DNA from: Mariniradius saccharolyticus AK6
Lineage (GTDB): Bacteria > Bacteroidota > Bacteroidia > Cytophagales > Cyclobacteriaceae
Reading direction: 5' to 3'
Assembly: GCF_000330725.2 (NCBI RefSeq)
Contig: NZ_AMZY02000001.1
Coordinates: 1 to 64,000 of the forward strand
DNA length: 64,000 nucleotides
Shown here one piece after another: positions 16,494 to 25,700 of this stretch; the stretch's first letter is position 1; each line of letters opens with the position of its first letter. The position numbers were made by a program, and so were the translations under genes. A model generated the notes under the pieces. It had not been told where the DNA came from. It saw only the letters and a program-made list of their open reading frames with translations, and did not search any database.

Positions 16494-18143
16494 TTAAAAT
16501 CCTGTAGTTTTTCTTGGATCAAGTTCGCCAAGAATCCTCAATCTTGACTGATCGCTAGGCGCCACCCTTGCATTCTGAAGTTCTGTTATCGGATTGGTAT
16601 CAATTTGGGCCACGCCGCCAAGGACAAGTGAGTTCGTGCTGTTGTAGAACAATGCAAAATCATTTGGACCTAATTGGATAACTGACGCACAGGCAATGGT
16701 GATATCCGTCATGTCCCTCGTAATTGGATGCGGCCTCAACGATGCAAATGGAAGCGTATTATAGCCGCAATCAACTGCGTTGCCCACATTACGCATGACA
16801 GCGCCCATGTTGATCAGGAATTGATTTTCTACGGCAAGCCCGACATTGGTATAAAAACCATCCCACTCGCCGATGAAAATTATACGCCCACCTTCATTGG
16901 CAAAATCCTTCATTGCGTTGATTTCAGCCACAGAGAACTGGACTTTTGGCAACCACAAAAAAAGGATCTTCACGTCAGGATCAATATTGGTCAAAGGTGT
17001 ATTAGTCGAATTGATAAATGTGAGACTATATCCAGAATTCTGAATAAACTGATGCAACGCCGTATGTGTATTGTTTCCTTGGCATGCCTGAGGATATCCG
17101 GAATTCCTGCCGCAGTCCATCCATACTGTTTTTCCATTGGCACGATTTCCGATAGTTTGATAATCGATCAGATTACGTACCAAAAGTCTATTATTCGGGT
17201 TGTTTAGGCCCGTATTATCCAAATGGTTTACGTCGTTGAATACCACGACGTCACGACCAGGCCTTGGTGCAATTGCTTCCTGTACGAAAAGCGTGGCTGT
17301 TCCTTCTACATCAAAAGACTTGGCTTTGATACCGGTGACACCGAATTTCTTGCCTTTGGCCAAACCATCTTGGTCAATGGAGGCGACCTCGCCATCCGCT
17401 ACAGACCATTTGATATTCAAAAACGCAAAATCTGTCAGCACTTCTCCGTAAAAGTTATAGACGATTGCCTCATATTGCTGCTCACCGTCGACAAGAACTG
17501 TTGCTTCAGCCGGCTTGATTTCAATACGCGCCGGGCATTCTTTTTCCTCTACCCGAAATGCGATTCTGAAATTCTGGTTTTGAACTACAGGAATCAAACC
17601 ATCCTGGAGCGATTTGGTCTGATTGGAAGGTACTACGCCCACATCCAAGTGGCCAAGTACTTTTTCCCCGATGCGAACGCGAATACGGTAGATTTTCCCG
17701 ATTTGTGCCTTCGTCTCACTCGGATTCCAATCGACAAAGTAATTCTCCTCCGCCTTATTGACTACGACTTTGCCGTCTGCGGCACCATCACGGTTGAAGA
17801 CAGCGTGGTAGTTCTTAAAACCCAAGTCGTCGCTGATTTCGACAATTGGACTGAGGTTGGGGTGAAAGTTTTTGTGATACTTCGGAGCCTTGGCAACAGT
17901 CGGCGCCAGAAAATAAAACTCGTCCACACTGCCGCCGTTGGCAGCGTCCGAAATACCTAGCTTTCCAAACTCCTTCGCAAGGTTTTGTGAAAGCAAACTC
18001 AAGTCGTTGCTGATGTCTTCATCCTTCAGCAGACTTTCCGTACAGGCGTTCAAAAAAAACAACAAGGCAACAAAGAAACCTAGCTGGATTTTGAAAGAAC
18101 TTTGGCCTGTAAAAGTACTCAGGGCTTTGGTTAAATTTTTCAT
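16494..18143 (-). CDS. lipoprotein with Ig-like (BIG2) and Rossmann/GATase-like domains
   Basis: 549 aa. Signal peptide FFVALLFFLNAC gives lipidated Cys34. Residues about 100-200 are beta-rich; about 205-285 form a bacterial Ig-like domain (VLVDGEQQYEAIVYN, WSVADGEVASIDQDG). Residues about 290-500 alternate strands and helices (VVVFNDVNHLDNTG, VKILFLWLPKVQFS, GGRIIFIGEWDGF) as in the DUF4350/glutamine-amidotransferase-like fold, without a recognisable catalytic Cys-His pair. Probably surface-exposed; function unknown. Confidence 0.6.
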   Translation of the reverse strand: MKNLTKALSTFTGQSSFKIQLGFFVALLFFLNACTESLLKDEDISNDLSLLSQNLAKEFGKLGISDAANGGSVDEFYFLAPTVAKAPKYHKNFHPNLSPIVEISDDLGFKNYHAVFNRDGAADGKVVVNKAEENYFVDWNPSETKAQIGKIYRIRVRIGEKVLGHLDVGVVPSNQTKSLQDGLIPVVQNQNFRIAFRVEEKECPARIEIKPAEATVLVDGEQQYEAIVYNFYGEVLTDFAFLNIKWSVADGEVASIDQDGLAKGKKFGVTGIKAKSFDVEGTATLFVQEAIAPRPGRDVVVFNDVNHLDNTGLNNPNNRLLVRNLIDYQTIGNRANGKTVWMDCGRNSGYPQACQGNNTHTALHQFIQNSGYSLTFINSTNTPLTNIDPDVKILFLWLPKVQFSVAEINAMKDFANEGGRIIFIGEWDGFYTNVGLAVENQFLINMGAVMRNVGNAVDCGYNTLPFASLRPHPITRDMTDITIACASVIQLGPNDFALFYNSTNSLVLGGVAQIDTNPITELQNARVAPSDQSRLRILGELDPRKTTGF

Positions 18144-18168
18144 AATTGGGAAAGGTTAAAAGTTCAAT

Positions 18169-18199
18169 GAAAGATATTCATAAAAAATATTTATGTCAA
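18169..18199 (-). promoter_or_regulatory. promoter for the Ig-like lipoprotein gene
   Basis: Reverse strand: TTG (18197-18199), 20 nt, then TATCTTTC (18169-18176), one base from the TAnnTTTG consensus, 25 nt upstream of the ATG. Confidence 0.4.
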
Positions 18200-18507
18200 C
18201 ATTTTTTTGCACTTTGTTACATTTTTTTTGCATTTAAACTAATTACAGTCGTTTTACTTGTTTCTTTTATGTTTTTAGTATTACTATTTTTGAAGTTCAG
18301 GAACGATGATTCCAATAGAATCTGTTGCTCTATTTTAAAATATATTCCTGTTTGATCGTAAAATCCGTAATCCACAGCCGTTAGAATTGCTATCATGACA
18401 ATGGTGGGAAATTCCCAAGTTTTTCAAAGCAGTATTCAAGTCGCATTGGAATCGAAATTCAATTATTGGTTGCAGATCTCGAGATTCTGATCCCATCCTG
18501 CTTTTAT
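18200..18507. other. intergenic stretch without recognised gene
   Basis: AT-rich gap between two reverse lipoprotein genes. It contains the upstream part of the promoter region at one end and the terminator at the other. Short open frames exist but none has a recognisable sequence. Confidence 0.5.
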
Positions 18508-18547
18508 AAAAAAAAAAAGTCCCTGATGACCGCGAGACCATCAGGGA
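18508..18547 (-). terminator. terminator after DUF4097 gene
   Basis: Stem TCCCTGATG / CATCAGGGA with a 10-nt loop; the reverse transcript continues into a run of about 11 T. Confidence 0.8.
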
Positions 18548-18574
18548 AAGTAATCGATACTGATTTTACAGTAC

Positions 18575-19546
18575 CTACTCAGGGGATTCAGAACCTTCAC
18601 CGATAATTTTGATGGATCCGCTGGATACCCTGCCTTCAACAGTAGCACTTGCGCCATTATCGATGTCCAACTTTTTGCCTGAATCCTGGTCACCTACCCT
18701 CACCGAACCACTTGTGGCCGAAAGGTTATAATTGAAAGCATTCAAATCAGAGGTTGTTTGGATCGATACACTGCCAGAGTTGGCTTTGAAGTTGGAATTT
18801 GGTCCGAGACCTGATCTTTCCGCCTTGATACTGCCTGAACTTGCCTCTAACTGTCCAAGTTCCTTGACTTCAGATAGCCGGATATTGCCGGAATTTACCT
18901 TGGCGTCTACCTTTCCTTGGATATTTTCGAACTTAAGGGAACCGGAAGATGCGTTGGCCCTCACGTCTCCTTCTATCTCCGTCAATTTGACCGAACCAGA
19001 ATTGACTTCGGCCAGGACTTTCCCGGTCAAAGCTTCGCCCGTTATACTTCCGGAGGATGCATGAAGGTTTATGGTGTTTGACTCTATGCCCATCGCCTTG
19101 ATGCTACCCGAATTAACCTTCAGGTCGATTACCTCGTGAACGACATTCAATACCTCAATCGAACCCGAGCCGTTTTGAAAATCGAGCTTGATGTTCTCGG
19201 GTCCGGTCAAGCTGATAAATCCGTCAAATCTGTTCCCGAAATTCCAGCCGATTATTTCTGTGTCACCTACAACTTCGACAATCAGCTTGGAACCCGATTT
19301 TCGGTACTTGATTTGCAGACCGGAACTTTCCGGAGCCTCGACATAGCCATTGAGATGTACTTCTGTTGAATTTTCCCGCCCTTCATAAGACACTTCAAGG
19401 AATTTGCCTTCCAATACGATTTCCTCGATTCCCGAGAAGGTTTCCTCATAATCTGTGGTAACAGTCTTTTCAGAAGTTGCGTAGCAGCCACCAAGCATTA
19501 AGCCTAGGGCCGCTACGAAAAACACTGCTTTTATATCCTTATACAT
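18575..19546 (-). CDS. DUF4097-family lipoprotein with SGSI ladder
   Basis: 323 aa from the ATG at 19546. Signal peptide LGLMLGGC gives a lipidated cysteine. The body repeats a short strand-turn unit ending SGSI/SGSV/SGSL every roughly 20 residues (for example VNSGSIKAMG, ASSGSITGEA, VNSGSVKLTE, ASSGSLKFEN), the pattern of the DUF4097/DUF2807 right-handed beta-helix. Such proteins are envelope-located and sometimes take part in stress sensing. Its start overlaps the TM2 gene end by 8 nt. Confidence 0.85.
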   Translation of the reverse strand: MYKDIKAVFFVAALGLMLGGCYATSEKTVTTDYEETFSGIEEIVLEGKFLEVSYEGRENSTEVHLNGYVEAPESSGLQIKYRKSGSKLIVEVVGDTEIIGWNFGNRFDGFISLTGPENIKLDFQNGSGSIEVLNVVHEVIDLKVNSGSIKAMGIESNTINLHASSGSITGEALTGKVLAEVNSGSVKLTEIEGDVRANASSGSLKFENIQGKVDAKVNSGNIRLSEVKELGQLEASSGSIKAERSGLGPNSNFKANSGSVSIQTTSDLNAFNYNLSATSGSVRVGDQDSGKKLDIDNGASATVEGRVSSGSIKIIGEGSESPE

Positions 19547-19925
19547 TTGAGGCGGTGGTTGATGTGGTGCCCATACCACCGTTTGACATCATTGAGAGCG
19601 TTTCGTGGGCTACTTTGATGTTGTATTCGTATGCAAGACTCTTGTAGTTGACCAAGTCCACAATCGTACCGATAAAGCAAAGACCTACTGTCAATATATA
19701 CAGGATACCCAATCCGATCTGCCCCAAAACAAAGCGATGCAGACCCGCAAATCCGAAGAAGCCCAACAGACAGAGTATCAATACCATCTGATTGTCCTTC
19801 CTCCTTGCTCGGTAAACCTGTGCGAAAAGGTTAGCCTGATCGTCATCCATGTTTTTAAGGATTCCCTGGATGTAACCCAATTCCATTCCTTCCAATTCAG
19901 GAAGGTGTCTCAATACATTAGCCAT
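19539..19925 (-). CDS. TM2 domain protein
   Basis: 128 aa. After a cytosolic N-terminal 45 residues with a basic RARRKDNQ segment, it has the TM2 pair: VLILCLLGFFGFAGLHRFVLG and GILYILTVGLCFIGTIVDL, joined by a short turn. TM2 proteins are small membrane proteins of uncertain role. It overlaps both neighbours (8 nt each), so DUF2752, TM2 and DUF4097 form a tight three-gene operon. Confidence 0.88.
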   Translation of the reverse strand: MANVLRHLPELEGMELGYIQGILKNMDDDQANLFAQVYRARRKDNQMVLILCLLGFFGFAGLHRFVLGQIGLGILYILTVGLCFIGTIVDLVNYKSLAYEYNIKVAHETLSMMSNGGMGTTSTTASNV

Positions 19926-20223
19926 AGTGATTAGAAGTTTTGATGAGTTTTATGAGTTGATAGATGCGGTAACCAATCGCCGCGAAAGCAAACATGGCCA
20001 GCGGATGCATGGACCAGGATGCTTGTATATCTCCTTTGGTCAACAAGCTCATGGACCTCCCCAATCCACAGCCGGGGCACCAGTCGAATCCTAGGTTACT
20101 CAACGGGCATAGGCTGAAATGTTGGGGTCCATAAGGGTCTATCAGAAAGATGCCAACAATCGCACCAAGCCAAAAGACCAATTCCAAAGGAAACTTGCGG
20201 AAAATGTTACTTACATTTCTCAT
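19918..20223 (-). CDS. DUF2752 membrane protein
   Basis: 101 aa from ATG 20223; an upstream in-frame ATG at 20253 adds ten residues without family support. Helices at about residues 10-28 and 65-85 flank the family motif CPGCGLGRSM. DUF2752 proteins are common next to TM2 genes in Bacteroidetes; function unknown. First gene of the DUF2752-TM2-DUF4097 operon. Confidence 0.85.
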   Translation of the reverse strand: MRNVSNIFRKFPLELVFWLGAIVGIFLIDPYGPQHFSLCPLSNLGFDWCPGCGLGRSMSLLTKGDIQASWSMHPLAMFAFAAIGYRIYQLIKLIKTSNHYG

Positions 20224-20332
20224 ATGTCCTTCAAAATACGAAAAGGATGCCATATGCCAAAAACCCTTAAATCACGCCAAAAATGCACCATTCGAAATAG
20301 CGCTGACGCGCACACGGACAAAAAGTGTACGA

Positions 20333-21418
20333 TTATGAACGCTTTGGAATGGGGAGGTTAAGGACAAGGTCACGACCAAATTCACTCTTAAAGCGCTGCT
20401 TCAAATCCCTTCTTAATCCCCCATACCCTGAATGGGTGCGCCCCTGTTTCCAAAAGCTGAAATCCAAAACCAGACCATAGACCTGCTTTGGCAATTTGCC
20501 AACAGCTAAAATACCCAATGCCGCAGAGGCCTCTTTTCCCAAAAAATATCCAATAAACTGATCCATTACGGATGTGATTGCGGTATCCGGAATCGACGTT
20601 TTGTAGTATCTCAAAAGCGAATCCATTAAAATCCGCCCAGCCTCAGATGGCTTAAGATGTCGCTTCCGGATCAATTTCTCCAGTTCAAAAGCCTCCTTGG
20701 CAGTCTCAGGCCAATAGTCAATCTCCAAACCAAGGTAAAAACCAATCAGCTTCCAATAGTGCAGCAAGTCCTCGAGGGAATCCTTGCCTGGAAATCTGTC
20801 CAGCTTTTCCATGCCCCGCATGACCATCAGGCTAAACGCCAAATTCGTACCGACAAGATCCTCTTGGTTGATCGGAATGCCCCAATCATCATCCCAATCC
20901 CTAGCGTGCCGCGATACAAAATACCTGCTGAATGCATGAATCAACCGTACTTTCGCCAACGTCATGAGCTTCTCGTCGTTGTTCATGAATGTCCCAGGGA
21001 AAAAAGCATCCAACAGGAAAAGCGCTGTTTCAGAAAGCCTGACCCCAATTTCTTCCGTAATCCGCTTGGACCGCACCAAAACCTGCGCCCCATCGGCGAA
21101 TGCATAGCAGTAGGGAAGCGAATAAAATCCGAGGAGGGAGAGATAGAGGTTGGAGTTTTTCTGGAAAAAATCCTGCGCTGCGGCAGTCTTCGTCAGATCG
21201 ATAAAATCGGGCTTTGAATGGAAAAACAGGAAATATTCCTTGACCAATTTCGGGAAATCCGATACCTCCTGTACCGCAGGGATTTGCTCCCAAGAATTGA
21301 TCCTTTCAATCCATTCAGGATTTTGGATCAAAAAAACCACGAGCCGATCTGCAAGGTCATCCCCCCTTTTCCGCAACAAGTCCAATCGGGCATCAGTATA
21401 TAATTTCAATTTTCCCAC
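20333..21418 (-). CDS. MpaB/rubber-oxygenase-like (DUF2236) protein
   Basis: 361 aa, mostly helical, no signal peptide. The family motif VRLIHAFSRYF near residue 157 contains the conserved R..H...R expected to bind haem b, and GTNLAFSLMVMRG follows. Relatives include the latex-clearing protein and the fungal MpaB oxygenase, which cleave unsaturated hydrocarbon chains. The natural substrate here is unknown. The start is a GTG at 21418 (GKLKLYTDARLDLL). Stands alone. Confidence 0.75.
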   Translation of the reverse strand: MGKLKLYTDARLDLLRKRGDDLADRLVVFLIQNPEWIERINSWEQIPAVQEVSDFPKLVKEYFLFFHSKPDFIDLTKTAAAQDFFQKNSNLYLSLLGFYSLPYCYAFADGAQVLVRSKRITEEIGVRLSETALFLLDAFFPGTFMNNDEKLMTLAKVRLIHAFSRYFVSRHARDWDDDWGIPINQEDLVGTNLAFSLMVMRGMEKLDRFPGKDSLEDLLHYWKLIGFYLGLEIDYWPETAKEAFELEKLIRKRHLKPSEAGRILMDSLLRYYKTSIPDTAITSVMDQFIGYFLGKEASAALGILAVGKLPKQVYGLVLDFSFWKQGRTHSGYGGLRRDLKQRFKSEFGRDLVLNLPIPKRS

Positions 21419-21468
21419 CCCATTCTAACCTTCATTTTGTAATTTGGTTTCCGAAAAGCAATTGATTT

Positions 21469-22368
21469 ATGTATCGTAGATTCTTTGTTACCCTTTTTAC
21501 CTATCTCATTTGTATCCCGCAACTAATCGCCCAGGGTAGTTTTGACCTGATTGCTGTCGACCTGAAAAAACAAACGGGCAAATGGACCTTGAGTATCAAC
21601 AGCGTTGAAAAGATCACGGACCGCGACCTTTACGACAATCAACCCGCCTTTATCAACGATAAGCAAATGGCCTTCTCGGCAGCCGACGACAAAGGCAACC
21701 ATGACATCATCATTTACAACTTCGAATCGAGGAAATTCACGAACCTGACGAAATCCGCAGATCGCAATGAGTTTTCACCTTCGTTGACCGACTGTGGCCT
21801 CTATGTATCGGCGGTGACCGTTGAACCGGACGGAAAGCAGCGGCTTTGGCTCTACCCCACCAATTTTGGAGAACCCGAATTGCTGTATGACGATATAGAG
21901 CCTGTCGGTTATTATGACTGGTATGACAACAAGGCGGCGATGTTTGTCCTTGGCAAACCCAATAGCTTGGTCTATCCCTACGGCAAGTCCGAATTGCACA
22001 CGATCGACAAGAATGTCGGTCGATCCATCAAAAAGCGGCCAAAATCCAGCACGATTGCCTATTTGGACTTAGATAAAATGACCGAATCGAATGGGCACAA
22101 GTCTTACAGTATTGTGGGATTTGATATCGAGAAAAGGGAATACATCGACCTCGGAATGAGTCTGCCCGGATCACAGGATTTTATCTGGCTGGATGCCAAT
22201 ACACTCCTGATGGGAATAGGCAATGAGCTTTTTATCCGAAAAATTGGAAAGGAAAGCTGGGAATCACTCGGCAGCGTCGAGGTCGTTGGATACCAGAATA
22301 TCACTCGCCTTGCCTACTCCGAGCCATTGAAGAAGCTGGTGGTCGTGATGGAAAGAAAAAAAGAATAG
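21469..22368 (+). CDS. exported TolB-like beta-propeller protein
   Basis: 299 aa with a signal peptide (FVTLFTYLICIPQLIAQ). The mature part has PD40-type repeats (FINDKQMAFSAADDKGNHDIIIYNF, FSPSLTDCGLYVSA) in the style of TolB-like six-bladed propellers. No Pal-binding or protease domain is attached, so it is not TolB itself. Periplasmic, function unknown. It reads toward a repeat patch and the convergent purL gene. Confidence 0.65.
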   Translation: MYRRFFVTLFTYLICIPQLIAQGSFDLIAVDLKKQTGKWTLSINSVEKITDRDLYDNQPAFINDKQMAFSAADDKGNHDIIIYNFESRKFTNLTKSADRNEFSPSLTDCGLYVSAVTVEPDGKQRLWLYPTNFGEPELLYDDIEPVGYYDWYDNKAAMFVLGKPNSLVYPYGKSELHTIDKNVGRSIKKRPKSSTIAYLDLDKMTESNGHKSYSIVGFDIEKREYIDLGMSLPGSQDFIWLDANTLLMGIGNELFIRKIGKESWESLGSVEVVGYQNITRLAYSEPLKKLVVVMERKKE

Positions 22369-22798
22369 TGTTTTCGCGCCGCTCGCAAAGACCGCGAAGG
22401 AGCGAAGAAATAGAAGGCAGTGTTCAGTGGCAGTTGGCAGACATTCAGGGCCATTCTTTTCTCGCAAAGACAGCAAAGGCGCGAAGAACGCCAACTAATA
22501 AAACACAGAGATCAGTGGCAGGTGGGAGAGGAATACCATTCGTGAATTCGTGGCAATTTTTTTCTCGCAAAGACGGCAAAGGAGCGAAGAACGCCAACTA
22601 ATAGAATACAGAGATCAGTGGCAGTTGACAGAGGAACACCATTCGCGAATTCGTGGCTATTTTTTTTCTCGGCAAACCGCTGAAAGGCAACGAGTACAAA
22701 GTGGCTGCAGGCGCTATTGCGTTTTCTTGGCGGCTTTGCGCCTTTGCGTGCCATCAACTTGTTCGCGCGCTTTGCACCTTATTTTTCTTTGCGCGCTC
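22369..22798. repeat. dispersed GCAAAGAC-type repeat array
   Basis: Four diverged units start at 22382, 22461, 22564 and 22668 with CTCGCAAAGA(C)..GCAAAGG(A)GCGAAGAA; spacings are 79, 103 and 104 nt. Units 2 and 3 share long spacers (ACGCCAACTAAT, CAGAGATCAGTGGCAG, GTGGCAATTTTT/GTGGCTATTTTT). The far end (about 22728-22800) carries the inverse form (GGCTTTGCGCCTTTGCGTG, TTCTTTGCGCGCT), so array and end could fold together. Noncoding, between the convergent propeller-like gene and purL. Confidence 0.7.
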
Positions 22799-25700
22799 TT
22801 AATGCGCTTTCACCCAATTGAAAGCATTCACAAAGGCCTCCATCCAAGGGCTGACTTCGTCTGAATTTCTCTCTGTTGGATAAAATGGCCAGTTCCAGGG
22901 CTTCAGCGAGCGTTCGATATGCGGCATGATTGCCAAATGTCTTCCGTCTGCTGAGGCAATCCCTGCCACGGCATAATCCGATCCATTAGGATTGCCTGGG
23001 TAGGCACCATAGCTGTATTTCATGCCAATATGGTAATCCGATTCGGACTTTGGTAGGCTGAATTTGCCTTCACCATGGGCAACCCATACGCCCAAGCGCT
23101 GGCCCGAAAGCGAACCCAACATCACGGAATTGTTTTGAGGCACTTCCACATTGACAAAGCAGGACTCAAACTTGTGGCTGGCGTTGTGCAGCATCTTCGG
23201 CTTCCGGTCATGCTCCGGAGTGACGAGTCCCAACTCCACCATCAATTGGCATCCGTTGCAGACGCCCAAACTCAAAGTGTCCTTCCGTGCATAGAAATTG
23301 TCGAGGGCTTGTTTTGCCTTTTCATTGTAGAGAAAGGCCCCAGCCCAACCTTTAGCCGAGCCCAACACGTCGGAATTTGAAAAGCCTCCCACAAACACGA
23401 TCATCTGTACATCGGCGAGGTTTTCCCTTCCGCTGATCAGATCGGTCATATGGACATCCTTCACGTCAAATCCTGCAAGCCATAGCGAATAGGCCATTTC
23501 CCTGTCGCCATTTACACCCTTCTCGCGTATGATGGCAGCGTTGACACCTGACTTTGTCTTGCGGAAAGGGTCCAAAGCCCAATTCGAAAATTTGCCCGAA
23601 AAGCCATTGCCGAATCTATAGGAAAGCGTTTGATGCTTGTAGTTCTGGAAGCGCTCAAATGCGAGTTTCTCGCCGGTTTGCTTTTTGTCCAACAAATACG
23701 AAGATCTGAACCAAATATCCCGCATTGCCGCTATTTCCAAGCTCAGGTTCGCACCCTGCAAATCTACCTTGCCATCCATTGTCACGTCTGCGACGGAGAT
23801 ATAGGTAATACCAAGATTATCCAGGAACCCCTTTAACACTTCAGGATTCATGACCTGGATCAACACTCCCGGGTTTTCGGCAAACAAAGCTTTCACGATA
23901 TCCTTTTCTTCCAATCGGTTTACATGTACCGACAAACCAACTTTTGAGGAAGGAAAGCACATTTCGAGCAAGGCAGAAATCAAACCGCCAGAAGAAATAT
24001 CATGGCCTGCAAGGATCTGACCCTTTCCGATAAGTGCTTGGATAGCGCCAAATGCCTTTGAGAAATATTGGTGATCCTGTACGTCAGGCGTTTCATTGCC
24101 CACTTTGTTCAGGATTTGGGCAAAACTCGACCCACCGATTTGGGCGGATGTTTTTGAAAAATCAACGTAGAATACCTTGCTGCCCAAAATCGGCTGCAGG
24201 TTTGGAGAAACTGTTTTAGCGGGAGCAGCACATTCTGCTACCGTCGAAATGATGACGGTACCTGGAGAATAAACCGTTTTGCCACCCGGATACTTTTGCG
24301 TCATCGAAAGCGAGTCCTTTCCGGTCGGCACGTTGATGCCGAGGGCAATTGAAAAATCGGAAATCGCCTTGACCGCACGGTAAAGCCTATCATTTTCGCC
24401 GGAATTCTTGGCAGGCCACATCCAGTTGGCGGAAAGCGAAACACCCGCAAGCCCGTGTGTCAGCGGTGCCCAGACCAAATTGGTCAAAGCCTCGGCTATC
24501 GCCAACCTTGACCCTGCCTCGGGATTGGCCAATGCTGCGACAGGCGCATGGCCAATAGAAGTCGCTATGCCTTTTTCTCCTGTAAAATCCAGCGCCATCA
24601 CAGCCACATTGTTCAAGGGAAGTTGGATTTCGCCCACCGTTTGCTGCTTGGCAACCCGTCCGGTAACAGACCGATCCACCTTGTTGGTCAACCAATCCTT
24701 GCAGGCAACCGCCTCGAGTTGGAGAACTTGCTCTATATAATACTGTAAGTTTTCAGCTTGGTAACTTGGGGTTTCAAGCGATTGGCTTTGGGTTTTGTCT
24801 TCCAAAATAGTTTTCGGCGAACTTCCAAACATGTATGCCAAGTCCCAATCCACAGGCTTTTCCCCTGTTTTTCTGTTTTCAAACTTGAAATGCATATCTC
24901 CAGTCGTCTCTCCGACGACATAGAAAGGAGCCCGCTCACGTTCGGCGATACGCTGCAAGGTTGCAACGTCTTTCTCGTGAACGACCAATCCCATACGCTC
25001 TTGGGATTCGTTGCCGATGATTTCCTTGGCGGAAAGTGTCGGATCGCCCACCGGCAATTGGTCCAAATGGATCGTCCCGCCCGTACTTTCAACCAATTCG
25101 GAGAGGCAGTTCAAATGTCCACCTGCACCATGGTCGTGGATGGAAATGATCGGATTGTCGGCACTTTCAGCCATAGCGCGAATGACGTTGGAAACCCGCT
25201 TTTGCATCTCGGGATTGGAGCGCTGGATCGCGTTCAGCTCGATGGCGTTTGAAAATTCACCTGTATTTACCGAGGAAACAGCACCGCCGCCCATGCCGAT
25301 CCGGTAATTATCACCACCCATGACGATGATTTTGTCCCCTTTGCCGGGCTCATGTTTTTTCGCAAATTCTTTTCGAGTAAATCCAACACCACCTGCCAGC
25401 ATAATGACTTTGTCAAAGCCATGGGATTTGTCTGCTTCCTCATGCTCAAAGGTCAAGACCGATCCACAGATCAAAGGTTGGCCAAATTTATTTCCGAAAT
25501 CCGAGGCCCCATTAGAGGCTTTGATCAGGATGTCCATGGGTGTCTGGTAAAGCCACTTCCTTGGCTGAAGATTCTTTTCCCAGCTTCTCCCCTCCTCAGA
25601 ACGCGCATAGGAAGTCATATAAACAGCAGTTCCTGCGAGTGGAATGGATGCGGTACCACCGGCGAGGCGGTCTCGTATTTCACCGCCGGAACCCGTTGCG

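Noticed and set aside
17223-17960. 245-codon forward open frame
   Set aside because: Antisense to the Ig-like lipoprotein gene, with no domain and no promoter.
22369-22798. CRISPR array
   Set aside because: Units are diverged, spacing is uneven, spacers are themselves repeated and no cas gene is present.
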